Of a stretch of 64,000 nt of DNA, positions 39,101 to 47,477 are shown in pieces. Every line of letters starts with the position of its first letter. The first letter of the stretch is position 1. The notes under the pieces are model-generated. The model was not told the origin of the DNA and searched no databases. It saw nothing but the letters and a program-made list of their open reading frames with translations. This DNA comes from Bin55 sp965203735 (GTDB taxonomy: Bacteria; Pseudomonadota; Gammaproteobacteria; Pseudomonadales; Azotimanducaceae), in the NCBI GenBank assembly GCA_965203735.1, contig OZ241909.1, positions 1,798,001 to 1,862,000 on the forward strand, given 5' to 3'. The translations under genes were made by a program, and so were the position numbers.

Positions 39101-39545
39101 ACTGTTGAGCATCTTCCAGCGATATGGCTTTATCGAGGCCACGGATGATTGGAACGTTGATTTCCTTAGCAGTTTCGCGCGCTCTGGCTTTATCCCCGAA
39201 GAGATCAAGTGTTTCGGATCGAGGACCGACAAATACAAGCCCGGAATCTATAGCCTTTTGCGCAAATTCAGCACTTTCGGCGAGGAATCCGTAGCCTGGG
39301 TGAATTAAGTGGCAATCCGATTCTCGCGCAATAGAGACGATGTGTTCAATGTCCAAGTAGGCTCGCACACCAGTTTTGACTAGCGGACGAACCGAATCAG
39401 CAACCTGACAATGTAAGCAGTTGGAATCGTCGTCCGAATGGACAGCGACCGTTTCGATACCTAAATCCGACGCTGCACGTGCTATACGAGCCGCGATTTC
39501 GCCACGATTGGCGATTAACAGTCGTTTCAATTGAATTGCGACCAA
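36177..39545 (-). CDS. Single-chain biotin-dependent acyl-CoA carboxylase (BC-BCCP-CT fusion)
   Basis: A 1122-residue enzyme that carboxylates an acyl-CoA (acetyl-, propionyl- or longer) with ATP and bicarbonate. The biotin carboxylase comes first (LLIANRGEIAARIARAA, then the ATP-grasp glycine loop LKAIAGGGGRGSRIV and EFLVSEDKFWFIETNARLQVEHTVTEE). The BCCP domain follows with biotinyl Lys551 in VEAMKMEH. The carboxyltransferase occupies about residues 600-1122, with FGEGGGGRPGDD and SVINGRTFAGN from its acyl-CoA half and VLSLMDCPGMMVG from its carboxybiotin half. In most proteobacteria these are separate genes, and one chain resembles the long-chain acyl-CoA carboxylase group. Substrate not determinable from sequence. 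Confidence 0.93.
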   Translation of the reverse strand: MVAIQLKRLLIANRGEIAARIARAASDLGIETVAVHSDDDSNCLHCQVADSVRPLVKTGVRAYLDIEHIVSIARESDCHLIHPGYGFLAESAEFAQKAIDSGLVFVGPRSETLDLFGDKARARETAKEINVPIIRGLDKAISLEDAQQFLSELDGSPMLLKAIAGGGGRGSRIVSSEEELEDAYKRASSEAKSSFGNEQLYAEELVSNARHIEVQIVGDSRGSVCHLYERECSAQRRHQKVVEVAPAIGLDSEVRERIIESAIRLAKHTNYQNLGTFEFLVSEDKFWFIETNARLQVEHTVTEEITGVDLVQTQLRIASGESLEDLGLDKPVGFQGCAIQARVNMETMKSNGDVSPSQGTLAVYDVPTGPGVRIDGMGYSGYRTSLSFDSLLAKVIVRGASLEQATTRCARALSEFRIEGLQTNIPFLSNIVLHDDFSNASITTRWIDENIEQLTTYPDGGRADSASSDQSQGFAGARVDTSDPLALFAHDAKVKAEANKEESGPVADAVVAPEGSSGLSSPIQGTIVSVDVSDGDEVVSGQQVAVVEAMKMEHVIAAEHNGIVRKVTMNEGDVVLEGYPIVFVEPAEISAKGMKNVDEVDLDHIRDDLKLTYERHSYIYDESRPEAVAKRYARGYRMPRENIAELMDEGSFREYWPLIVARQHSRHDMETLRKNTPADGLIAGIGTVNAGLFGEEAARTMLVHYDYTVLAGTQGGRNHYKQDRMFELASRFRIPLILFGEGGGGRPGDDSRGPGVAFDTHTFTQFSKLSGLVPLISVINGRTFAGNTALVACCDVIIATEKTTVAMGGPAMIEGGGLGIYTPEEVGPMSFQVPNGVVDLLAKDEADAVQVAKKYLSYFQGSTKEWEAPDQRRLRHIVPENRLRLYNMKDIIYTLADVDSVLEIREKFGIGVITAFIRVEGKPMGVIANNPHHLAGAIDSDGADKGARFIQLCDAFDIPVLSLMDCPGMMVGPDVEKTALVRHCVRMFNAGANLTTPLFGVVVRKAYGLGVQAMCGASSLVGFFTVAWPTAEFAGMNIEGSVKLGFRKELEAIEDPEKRRIEFERRVERSYEGAKAINAGVGGGLDDVIDPADTREWIASSLKRLPPTQPRTEKKYPYIDTW

Positions 39546-39973
39546 GCAAAACTACATTTTATTTGAGTGGTAATAGCGGACTTCTTGGGGTTATGGTTAG
39601 TGCGTGCATCGTTCAAACAGTTGTATGCCCATGCACTCATCGATTGGATAAGCTTGATACCAGATACATTGAACAAACACATCAACTAGATTCCAATGTG
39701 CAGTTGCAAGAGCTCATGTCCGTCGCCTCGAGGTGTGCTGCTCAAGAGGTTACGCCGGGATATGTTTGGCGGCATTAGATGATCCCGAAAAAACGCAAGA
39801 AGACTTCCCACCTTTCCTAGTTTGTTGTCAAATTGAGGTCTGACTAGTTAATTAGTCTTGGTGTCTTGCTCACTTCAAACTAAATTAAGTTGCACAAACT
39901 ACCTCTCGGCTTCCTGAACGAAGGTGTGTAGTGTTGCCTATATGAGATAGCTCTGTAAACGCTACCTTGGTTG
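39546..39973. other. Non-coding stretch upstream of carboxylase
   Basis: About 430 bases between the carboxylase start and the 3' end of the next minus-strand gene. A 61-codon frame from ATG 39593 on the plus strand has no ribosome-binding site or recognisable sequence. Nothing else was found; the carboxylase promoter is expected here. Confidence 0.4.
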
Positions 39974-41845
39974 CTAGTTCTCGAGATTTGCTCGAGCTTC
40001 TTCGGTAAGGTGGGAGTGGAGAATCTCTAACTCATCTGCCGAGAAATTCTTTTTCTCTCGGCGAATCAGGTAGGACGCAACCAAAGACCTTAATTCCTTG
40101 GTGGGAAATTGATCTATTCGCGGTTGAATGGTCTCAGGTTTCATCAAGGTCCAATATCGAATTAGCGTCGTGAAATATTCGTCGCGCGCTTCCTCTGACG
40201 GAGCCAACTTGGCTAACTCCATTGCTCCATCCGGGTCCCCTCGATACACCACTAGAGTTGATCCGGCGGATATCATTCCCGCCAATTTGGTTTCAATGTT
40301 TCGTGACTGGTTCAGCAACTCGATCGAAGCGTCTATGTTATGTCTAGCGAGTATTCCCATTAGATCGGCTTCGGGACCTACATCGGAATCGGACAATGGC
40401 TGCGCTAAAGCCAATTCAATGGCCTTGTTGGGGTCCAATTCAGCAAATTGCTCTAAGGCTATTGATGTCAAGCGGCTGTGTATATGGTCTAGTTCCTGGT
40501 TGGACTTGATCCAAGCCAGTGTAGCCTCCACGTCACTCTTAGCCCAATTGGCTGCAATAGATTCAGCGACCCGTTCTTTCGAGGCTGCATCGCTTAGTTG
40601 GCCAAATAACTTAGAAGCATCCGCGGGCGACTTTGTAGCAAACGCATCCCATGCTTGCCTCTCTGCATAAATGCGTGATTTTTCGGGAAGGTCTTCCACG
40701 CCTTCGATGAGCGTCGCTGGATCAACCGTGGTCCACTGGTCTACAACTGCAGCAATCAGTTCATTTCGCATTCTGCCCTGCTTAATCTTTACTACGGCGT
40801 CGAGGGCGGCCTCGGGGTTAGAAGTAGCCCAAGTCTTCGCAACGTACCAAATTGCTCCAGTCTCGTTGCGCTTGGGTGGATGGGTTAGCATTAGTTCGAA
40901 AGCAAGCTTTGGGTCTTTCTTCGCAATCTGTTGCGCAACCGAACCAAGAGCCACAGCCTTGTCGCGATCATCTGTGAGCGCTTCATCCACTAGATCAAAT
41001 GCGTCTGGTCCGAGTTCTTCAACCAGTGCTTCAGTGATATTGCTGAGCAAAGTTCGCTGATTCGAACCCAAATACCGAAAAGCGTGTTGGTGGTCCCCTA
41101 CAAATGTGTTCCACGAATCTACGGGATCTGTAATAGGTTGTTCACTTGAAAGTCTTGCAATTCGGCCTTTTGCATCGTGCTCCAGACCTAGTTTTCGCGC
41201 TGTATCCAGAAGAGCTTCTGCCGACAGGTCTTCACGAGAGTTCATGATGCTCTGCAATACTGTCTCTCGTGCTGCTGCATCCAAATTCTGGGCAAATGTA
41301 ACAGCGGCCTCCAAGTCAGATTGGGACCACTCTTCGTAGACCATTTCAAGGAGCTCGTGGTAGCGGACCGTTGGATAACCGACAATTTCGGTCAAGATCT
41401 GGCGAGGTTCTAGTGTTGCTAGTCTGTGCACGATCGCCATTTCCACTTCGTTTCTCAATGAACGAGTCGAGAGGTCTTTTGATTCCTGCCACAAGCTGTT
41501 AAGCGTGCTTTCATCCATGTGTTCAAGCATGCTGTATAGAGCTAACGTGCGGTTTGCTCGGTTCTTGAACTCGGTGAGTTGGTAAAGTTCTAAGTCTGCA
41601 TGTGAGTTCGTACTCGATTCGCCATCGAATTCACTGGGAGTTGACGAGCGAACCAACTGGGAAGTAAGATCGATAGAGGAGTGATCTTGGTGATAATTTT
41701 TGGCGGTAACTAATGAGTAACTCGCGACGGCTATAGTTGTTGCAAGAACACATCCGACTACAAGCCCAACGACAAAAGACTTGCTCTTAATGAAATTTGT
41801 CGTAGATTGATTCACTTGTCTAACGGAACCCGGTTCGTCGCACAT
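39974..41845 (-). CDS. Membrane-anchored helical-repeat protein of unknown function (paralogue B)
   Basis: Start is uncertain: the frame opens at 41881, and ATG 41845 or GTG 41815 are more plausible because the upstream paralogue ends at 41820. An N-terminal hydrophobic helix (SFVVGLVVGCVLATTIAVAS) anchors a periplasmic part made of short alpha-helical units with the repeated pattern 'W...DP..A'. Examples are TWATSNPEAALDAV, QWTTVDPATLIEGV and NWAKSDVEATLAWI. They look like solenoid repeats of 30-40 residues, similar in style to TPR/HEAT. No enzyme motif is present. It is a tandem paralogue of the following gene (upstream in transcription) and overlaps or abuts it. Probably a protein-interaction scaffold. 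Confidence 0.8.
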   Translation of the reverse strand: MCDEPGSVRQVNQSTTNFIKSKSFVVGLVVGCVLATTIAVASYSLVTAKNYHQDHSSIDLTSQLVRSSTPSEFDGESSTNSHADLELYQLTEFKNRANRTLALYSMLEHMDESTLNSLWQESKDLSTRSLRNEVEMAIVHRLATLEPRQILTEIVGYPTVRYHELLEMVYEEWSQSDLEAAVTFAQNLDAAARETVLQSIMNSREDLSAEALLDTARKLGLEHDAKGRIARLSSEQPITDPVDSWNTFVGDHQHAFRYLGSNQRTLLSNITEALVEELGPDAFDLVDEALTDDRDKAVALGSVAQQIAKKDPKLAFELMLTHPPKRNETGAIWYVAKTWATSNPEAALDAVVKIKQGRMRNELIAAVVDQWTTVDPATLIEGVEDLPEKSRIYAERQAWDAFATKSPADASKLFGQLSDAASKERVAESIAANWAKSDVEATLAWIKSNQELDHIHSRLTSIALEQFAELDPNKAIELALAQPLSDSDVGPEADLMGILARHNIDASIELLNQSRNIETKLAGMISAGSTLVVYRGDPDGAMELAKLAPSEEARDEYFTTLIRYWTLMKPETIQPRIDQFPTKELRSLVASYLIRREKKNFSADELEILHSHLTEEARANLEN

Positions 41846-43808
41846 TTTGGTAACGGCGCGCAGACTCATCCAAAATCTCACTTAGTGATGCGAGATGTTC
41901 CTCCGTCAGGTAGGACTTGACTTCATCGTGTTGCTTTTCTGTAAAAGAAAAGATCCCCCTACCCAAATTAGATTCCCTGAAGAGTGAAAGAGCTGCATTG
42001 GATCGAAGTTCATCTGAATCAAAGCGATCGATGTTTTCGTACAGTCCATATGGGTCGTTGTACGTCCACGTTGAGAGTAACGACTTGAATAGGGTGTTAC
42101 GCCTTGGTACTGACAGTTGAGTGCCCAATTCGAAGACTCCGTCGGAGTCAGTACTCTCCAACATTACGGTACCAAGTCCGAACGCAGTCTCAAATTTGGT
42201 TTGTTCGTTGCGTGTTCGAGCGAGCATTGACACCGCGCTTTCCAAGTCGAAACTTGCGATGGCTTGAATGACTGCAGACTCCGAACCAATGTTGTTTGCC
42301 CCGATAGGTTGCTCCAGAGCTGTCTGCAATGCAAGTTGAGGGTCCGTGTAGACCAATTCCTCAAGGACAGTTTCCATTAGTGGCTCTCTCATGTCCTGTA
42401 GGTCCGGACTTTCGCTCACCCACGTCAGAGTAGAGACGATATCTCGTGGTGCCCACTCTTGGACGATTTCTGTTGCTATTCTCAGTTTGTCCCTGTGTTC
42501 AAGAACATTGGATATGTGCGTCGCGGCAATCTCAGGAGACTGTCTTGCCAATGTTGATACTGCTCGGTTGAATGTGCTTGTAGTTCGCTCCTTGGGATAG
42601 GCAGCAATGTGATCGATGAGAGACTGGGGATCGTCCCATGTCCGCGGTGACAAATGTATTCCACCAAGCAGATCGTTTCGTATTGCATCATCTTCGTGTA
42701 CAAGTGCCGCGTCCAATGCAGCAAGTGGATCGGAATCCGCCCAACCTATCATTGGTGAGGCATAGATGCTTCTAAACCGATCGGGCTTGAGGGAAGTCGC
42801 AATCTGGATCGCACCTTGTGGATCGATCATCCGAGCTTGGTTAATAAACCTGATCAGTATCCAGCTTCGTGCTCTATCATCGTCCGGGAGTTGCTGGTCG
42901 ATCGTGTAGATGACGTCGATCCCGTGTTTGTCCAGCAGTTCACGAGCTATGGATTGCAGCAATTGTGTCTGGCCGTCGCCTCGAACTTGAACCGCGAGAT
43001 TTTCTTTATTGCTCTCCAGAAACGTTTGCCACGCAGCATCAGGGTCTGTAATAGCTTCCCTTGCCATCTCGGCTGCGATGAAATCGCTGCCGCTGTTCTC
43101 GATATTGAGCTGGCTTGAGACCTCGATTAGTTTTTCTCTAGTTAGATCGTCGCGAGAATCAACAATTCCGTTCAAGGCTGCTTGTACTTGGAGCTCACCA
43201 AGCGTCTTTGCGTGCTCTAGGGCCTGTTCGAGATCAGCCAATGCCCACTCCTGGTAGACAATTCGAATCAATTCTTCAGCGCGACCGGGAATCAAGTATT
43301 CCTCGCGCCACCATGCCAGAGTTCTCGCGTCCCAAGTGGGATCAGGCTCGGGCGGTCGTGGCGCAACATCATAGATTCGTTCCATTGCCATGGTCGGATT
43401 GATATTCGCAAGACCCTGTACAGCGACTTCTTGAACGAAGTTTCGAAGCCTCTTGCTCTCGATTTCTTCGGACTGTGACAGTATTTCGAGCAGCGTTTTC
43501 CAGTCGGCTTCACCGGTGACTTTTCGCAATTCCAACTCTTGCTCAAAATACGTGCCAAATCCGGCAATATGTGCTAACTTCTCCGCTACGCTGTTCGCGA
43601 TGATCAATTGACTTGGGTCATTCTGATCATCGGTTTCGAGTGCTTCCTGAGCAGCAGACCGATCGGATTGCTGGACGACGTGCGGTGATCCTAAAGAAGA
43701 AAAGGCCACAATCAGTATGGCGACCACTCCAACAGCGGCAATGCCGCAAAGTAAACCTGCTAGAAGTGGTTTGGCGCGTATAGATTTAACCGCGCTGGAC
43801 GAGCTCAA
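41820..43808 (-). CDS. Membrane-anchored helical-repeat protein of unknown function (paralogue A)
   Basis: A 662-residue paralogue of the adjacent protein. The N-terminus is MSSSSAVKSIRAKPLLAGLL, whose hydrophobic part extends to residue 40. The periplasmic region matches paralogue B in the same order: VYQEWALADLEQALEHAK against VYEEWSQSDLEAAVTFAQ, and ITDPDAAWQTFLES against ITDPVDSWNTFVGD. The same WxxxDPxxAL units recur (MIGWADSDPLAALDAAL, EWAPRDIVSTLTWV). The gene is first in the pair and its upstream region is shared with the divergent acyl-CoA dehydrogenase. No known domain was recognised, and homologues in other genomes are unknown to me. Confidence 0.8.
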   Translation of the reverse strand: MSSSSAVKSIRAKPLLAGLLCGIAAVGVVAILIVAFSSLGSPHVVQQSDRSAAQEALETDDQNDPSQLIIANSVAEKLAHIAGFGTYFEQELELRKVTGEADWKTLLEILSQSEEIESKRLRNFVQEVAVQGLANINPTMAMERIYDVAPRPPEPDPTWDARTLAWWREEYLIPGRAEELIRIVYQEWALADLEQALEHAKTLGELQVQAALNGIVDSRDDLTREKLIEVSSQLNIENSGSDFIAAEMAREAITDPDAAWQTFLESNKENLAVQVRGDGQTQLLQSIARELLDKHGIDVIYTIDQQLPDDDRARSWILIRFINQARMIDPQGAIQIATSLKPDRFRSIYASPMIGWADSDPLAALDAALVHEDDAIRNDLLGGIHLSPRTWDDPQSLIDHIAAYPKERTTSTFNRAVSTLARQSPEIAATHISNVLEHRDKLRIATEIVQEWAPRDIVSTLTWVSESPDLQDMREPLMETVLEELVYTDPQLALQTALEQPIGANNIGSESAVIQAIASFDLESAVSMLARTRNEQTKFETAFGLGTVMLESTDSDGVFELGTQLSVPRRNTLFKSLLSTWTYNDPYGLYENIDRFDSDELRSNAALSLFRESNLGRGIFSFTEKQHDEVKSYLTEEHLASLSEILDESARRYQNVRRTGFR

Positions 43809-44052
43809 AGGTAAGGCACGGAATAGCGACTTCAGTGCCTACTATACATCAATGACATTATTCCCAACTGGGACGTCAGGCAGCGGTAATAAACTCTTCG
43901 TCTCAGAAGAAATAACTGACTTAGTTGCTTGTACTAGGTCGGTCCTTCGACAAGTTTCCCCAATAGTATTAGCGAGTAGGTCTATCGCTACAACAGCTGA
44001 TTGTGGGATGCCCTGGTGCTAGTGTCTTCTCCTGCCCGAATGCGCCTGTTAC

Positions 44053-44082
44053 TTGCCTGCGGGTTCTAGAACCTTGTATAGT
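44053..44082 (+). promoter_or_regulatory. Candidate sigma-70 promoter with palindromic operator for acyl-CoA dehydrogenase
   Basis: TTGCCT at 44053-44058 and TATAGT at 44077-44082 are separated by 18 bases, close to a sigma-70 promoter. The spacer contains GGTTCTAGAACC (44062-44073), a perfect 12-bp palindrome suited to a dimeric repressor. No regulator gene is nearby. Confidence 0.4.
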
Positions 44083-44107
44083 GATAGTCCAATGCTAAAG
44101 GCAAATA

Positions 44108-44135
44108 GGCTTGCTCACAATCTTGTGAGCAAGCC
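44108..44135 (+). promoter_or_regulatory. Perfect 13-bp inverted repeat in leader of acyl-CoA dehydrogenase
   Basis: GGCTTGCTCACAA, TC, TTGTGAGCAAGCC: a perfect 13-bp stem with a two-base centre, ending 10 bases before ATG 44146. As RNA it forms a strong hairpin over the ribosome-binding region; as DNA it is a large dyad like an operator. Its presence argues that the coding start is downstream at 44146. Confidence 0.5.
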
Positions 44136-44145
44136 AAGATCCCGA

Positions 44146-45885
44146 ATGGATAAAGGATCCAACTCAAGCGTAGTTCCCGATACACGCGGCTCGAATTTCT
44201 TTCGGAACGACCGGGTCTTGCGCGCATTACTTCCCGTTTATCTTGGTGAGGAACTCGCAAACTTTCTAACTCCCCATTTGGACCGGCTGGGGTTTAGAGC
44301 GGCAAATGATCTTGATGAACACGCCATGCTCGCAAATGCGCATCCTCCGGTTCTCCATCCTCGAGATCGACTGGGTCAGGATCGAGATTGGATCGAGTAC
44401 TACCCATCGTACAAAGCCCTAGAACAGGCTGCATTTGACGACTTTCAGATACACGCAATGAGTCTTCGAAATGGTGTCTTGGGTCTGGATCGTCCCTATC
44501 CATTAGTAGCAAAGCACGCGTTTACGTACTTGTTCAATCAAGCTGAATTTGGACTGGGGTGCCCCATAAATGTGACCGATTCAGCCGCTCATCTCATTCA
44601 ACGGTTCGGATCGGAAGAGGTCAAAGACCTATTTCTGCCAAGAATGCTCTACGGAACGGGAGAAGACCGTTGGCAAGGTGCGCAATTTATCACGGAGAAG
44701 GAGGGTGGATCCGACGTTGGCTCCTTACAGATGCAAGCACGCATGAGCGAGGGAAACTGGCGAGTGTACGGCGAGAAATGGTTTTGTTCAAACGCCGATG
44801 CGAATGTCATCGTGCTTTTGGCTCGACCTGAAGGTGCACAGGAAGGAACCAAGGGGCTAGGGCTATTTGCGGTTCCTCGCGAATTGGAATCGGGCGAGAG
44901 GAACAGGTATCGAATCGTCAGGCTGAAGGACAAGCTGGGTACCAGATCCATGGCGACAGGCGAACTCGCTTTCGATGGCGCATTGGCATATCAGCTTGGA
45001 GAATTGGATCAGGGCTTTCGACACATGACTGAGATGATCAACACATCTAGATTATCCAACGGTGTCAAATCCGCTGCTTTGATGAGACGTGCTGTACACG
45101 ATGCGCAGGTAGTTGCACAGAACAGAACGGTATTCGGACGAAAGCTTATTGAGCAGCCATTAGGGAAACAACAACTGGTCAAACTCTCTTTACCAGCTGA
45201 ACAGGCTTTGTCGATGTGGATGTTTGTCGCTGCGATTCTCGATGATGCAAACAAGGAGTGTAGTGAAGCACAAACGAAATTCGACCTGTGTGCTCGATTA
45301 GCTACTCCTTTGTTGAAGTTCAGAGCTACACGAGATGCACGGAAAGTGACTCAGGACGCGATGGAGTTTCGAGGAGGATGCGGCTATATCGAGGATTTCG
45401 CAAATCCTCGATTAGTTAGAGATGCCTTGCTGGGTTCGATTTGGGAGGGTACATCAAACATCATTGCTATAGACGTGGTTCGCCGGGCGATTCGACGCCA
45501 GGATTGTTTGAATGAACTTGCAGGGCTGTTGAATGGCAAGATTGCTGAGATGGAAGATGTTCCCGAAGTCTATCGTTCGACACTTTCGGATTGGCTAGAG
45601 AAGGTCTCAAGATTCGCAAACGAAGTAGCGGAGAGAGAAGAAGAACAGCTCTATAGGCAGGTTGCATCGGCGTTGTACCACATATGTACGGCAGTCACCA
45701 TGGCTTGGGAGGCACAGACGACAGGACTAGGAGAACGACTTCTCTGGTCTCGACTAGTGATCGAACACAGATTGCAAGCGTATTCCCCAGTCTCTAGCCC
45801 CTCATCCTCATCCACTTTAGTGGATTGCCTTGCAACGTCGAGTGGAGTAGAACTGAAAGCAGCCAACGAGATTATCGGTGCTTAA
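44146..45885 (+). CDS. Acyl-CoA dehydrogenase (AidB-like subgroup)
   Basis: A FAD-dependent dehydrogenase of about 579 residues from ATG 44146; a longer frame from TTG 44053 would translate through a strong inverted repeat and a likely promoter, so it is rejected. It shows QFITEKEGGSDVGSLQM and RYRIVRLKDKLGTRSMATGEL in the middle beta-domain, INTSRLSNGVKSAALM, NRTVFGRKLIEQPLG, and RGGCGYIEDFANPRLVRDALLGSIWEGTSNI with a Glu-Gly-Thr as in the catalytic-Glu segment. The 170-residue N-terminal and long C-terminal parts recall AidB-like proteins, which bind DNA or process odd acyl-CoAs. Its acyl preference is unknown. Palindromes lie upstream. Confidence 0.9.
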   Translation: MDKGSNSSVVPDTRGSNFFRNDRVLRALLPVYLGEELANFLTPHLDRLGFRAANDLDEHAMLANAHPPVLHPRDRLGQDRDWIEYYPSYKALEQAAFDDFQIHAMSLRNGVLGLDRPYPLVAKHAFTYLFNQAEFGLGCPINVTDSAAHLIQRFGSEEVKDLFLPRMLYGTGEDRWQGAQFITEKEGGSDVGSLQMQARMSEGNWRVYGEKWFCSNADANVIVLLARPEGAQEGTKGLGLFAVPRELESGERNRYRIVRLKDKLGTRSMATGELAFDGALAYQLGELDQGFRHMTEMINTSRLSNGVKSAALMRRAVHDAQVVAQNRTVFGRKLIEQPLGKQQLVKLSLPAEQALSMWMFVAAILDDANKECSEAQTKFDLCARLATPLLKFRATRDARKVTQDAMEFRGGCGYIEDFANPRLVRDALLGSIWEGTSNIIAIDVVRRAIRRQDCLNELAGLLNGKIAEMEDVPEVYRSTLSDWLEKVSRFANEVAEREEEQLYRQVASALYHICTAVTMAWEAQTTGLGERLLWSRLVIEHRLQAYSPVSSPSSSSTLVDCLATSSGVELKAANEIIGA

Positions 45886-46019
45886 TCATGCCGAAGTTGT
45901 CGATTGCACACATCTACTCGCTCAGAGGACCTGTGGACAAGATCGTTTGCCGACCTCCTGTGCAATTCAGCTAATGGCCTAGGTTAATCTTGTAGGACAG
46001 TCATTCTCATTTCAGTCTC

Positions 46020-47309
46020 ATGCGCGTTCTTGTAACCGGAGCCAACGGGTTCATAGGATCGGCAGTGGTAGCGGAACTACATAAGGCCGGTCACATCACG
46101 CGGTGCGTTGTTCGCAACGCAGCACAGTTGGATCATCGTTTTCCTGGCATCGATGCAGTCTCGTTAGACCTGACTAGTCAAGATGCTCTCGACGAAGAGC
46201 ACTGGTGTAGATTGCTTGAGGACATCGATGCAGTAGTGAACGTCGCAGGTGTACTCCAACCGCTCAAGCCGAGTGTGGCTTGGAACGTACATTGTCACGC
46301 ACCAGATGCTCTCTACCGGGCATGCGAAAAACAGAGTGTACGGCGGGTTGTCCATGTTTCAGCTACAGGGGTAACTGAGACAAACAACACTTACTCACGA
46401 TCAAAGCTTGCTGGTGAAGAAGCGTTGAAAAAGAAGGACTTGGACTGGACAATTTTGAGACCCGTACTCGTTATCGGCGACGGTTCGTACGGTGGCACGT
46501 CCATGATCCGAGCGCTTGCGGTAAATCCCATATTCACTCCGGTCATTGGTGATGGTTCCATCCCCTTAGGAATCATTCACAAGAGTGAACTGGCGTCCGG
46601 AATCGTCAATCTCCTAGAAAAGAACTCTGGGGTCAAGACGACACTGGAACCATCCTGCTCGGAAGAAATGCCAATGAGTGACGTAGTCAGAAGCTATCGA
46701 AGCTGGTTTGGATTACCTAAGAGACCAATCCTGAAGATTCCAATGTGGTTGGCCGGCGTATTGGGGAAATTGGGTGACTTGTTTCAGCTGGATCCGATCA
46801 ATTCCACTGCGGTTGCACAATTTCGGGGAAAAATGACTGGCGATTCCGCAAAGTTCGAGGAAATTGCGGGTGTCAAGGTATCCAATCTCCCAGAAGTACT
46901 GGCCGCTAGACCGTCGGAGAGTCAGGACTTGTGGCATGCAAGGCTGTTCTTGCTAAGACCGGTCATACGAATGAGTCTGGCTCTTTTCTGGTTGGTATCT
47001 GGAGTTACGGGACTGTTTGCCGCAACCTACCTCTACCAGGCAGTCATTGCTCAGTTGGCGACAAGTGCTTCCCTTGCGCTCGCGGTTGTTCTAGTGAGCT
47101 CGGTGAATCTAGCAATTGGTCTGTTAGTTCTCTTTGGATGGAATCTGAGACTCATGGCTTGGGTCCAATTCATGGTGGTTCTTGCGTATGTTGTTCTGCA
47201 GGGCCTTTTGGTGCCCACGTCGTGGATGGACCCATCTGCGGGATTGCTCAAGGACATTTGCCTTCTCGTGCTGATCTTGGTCCATCGCGTTGTCGAACAG
47301 GCGAGGTAG
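46020..47309 (+). CDS. NAD(P)-dependent SDR/epimerase domain fused to a DoxX-like membrane domain
   Basis: Residues 1-290 are an atypical short-chain dehydrogenase: MRVLVTGANGFIGSAVV is the GxxGxxG nucleotide site, with VVHVSATG and YSRSKLAGEEAL carrying the Tyr-x-x-x-Lys catalytic pair. Residues 310-429 hold four membrane helices (MSLALFWLVSGVTGLFAA, LATSASLALAVVLVSS, AIGLLVLFGWNLRLM, KDICLLVLILVHRVV), a DoxX-like bundle. Such fused proteins (NAD-epimerase plus DoxX) occur in many proteobacteria. It would place the dehydrogenase domain at the inner face of the cytoplasmic membrane. It begins 134 bp after acyl-CoA dehydrogenase on the same strand and may be co-transcribed. Confidence 0.88.
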   Translation: MRVLVTGANGFIGSAVVAELHKAGHITRCVVRNAAQLDHRFPGIDAVSLDLTSQDALDEEHWCRLLEDIDAVVNVAGVLQPLKPSVAWNVHCHAPDALYRACEKQSVRRVVHVSATGVTETNNTYSRSKLAGEEALKKKDLDWTILRPVLVIGDGSYGGTSMIRALAVNPIFTPVIGDGSIPLGIIHKSELASGIVNLLEKNSGVKTTLEPSCSEEMPMSDVVRSYRSWFGLPKRPILKIPMWLAGVLGKLGDLFQLDPINSTAVAQFRGKMTGDSAKFEEIAGVKVSNLPEVLAARPSESQDLWHARLFLLRPVIRMSLALFWLVSGVTGLFAATYLYQAVIAQLATSASLALAVVLVSSVNLAIGLLVLFGWNLRLMAWVQFMVVLAYVVLQGLLVPTSWMDPSAGLLKDICLLVLILVHRVVEQAR

Positions 47310-47477
47310 GAACGAGCTTCTCGTATACCAGGGCTTCTCAACGTCGCCCTTACTCAGGTCAGAGATGTGGTTCAACCTAGTGTCGCCGGTGTGGAGCTTG
47401 ATCCTCTCTCATGACATTTGAACCTTTTTGCAAGTTTCTTCGCCCTGTTTTCTAGACCAACTCTTTTCTAGCCCACG

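Noticed and set aside
39593..39778. 61-codon plus-strand frame in the gap upstream of the carboxylase
   Set aside because: No ribosome-binding site, no recognisable sequence, and no conserved neighbour; chance ORF is likely.
43809..44145. Reading the acyl-CoA dehydrogenase from TTG 44053
   Set aside because: That start would lie in a promoter-like element and translate through a perfect 13-bp inverted repeat; ATG 44146 gives a complete domain.
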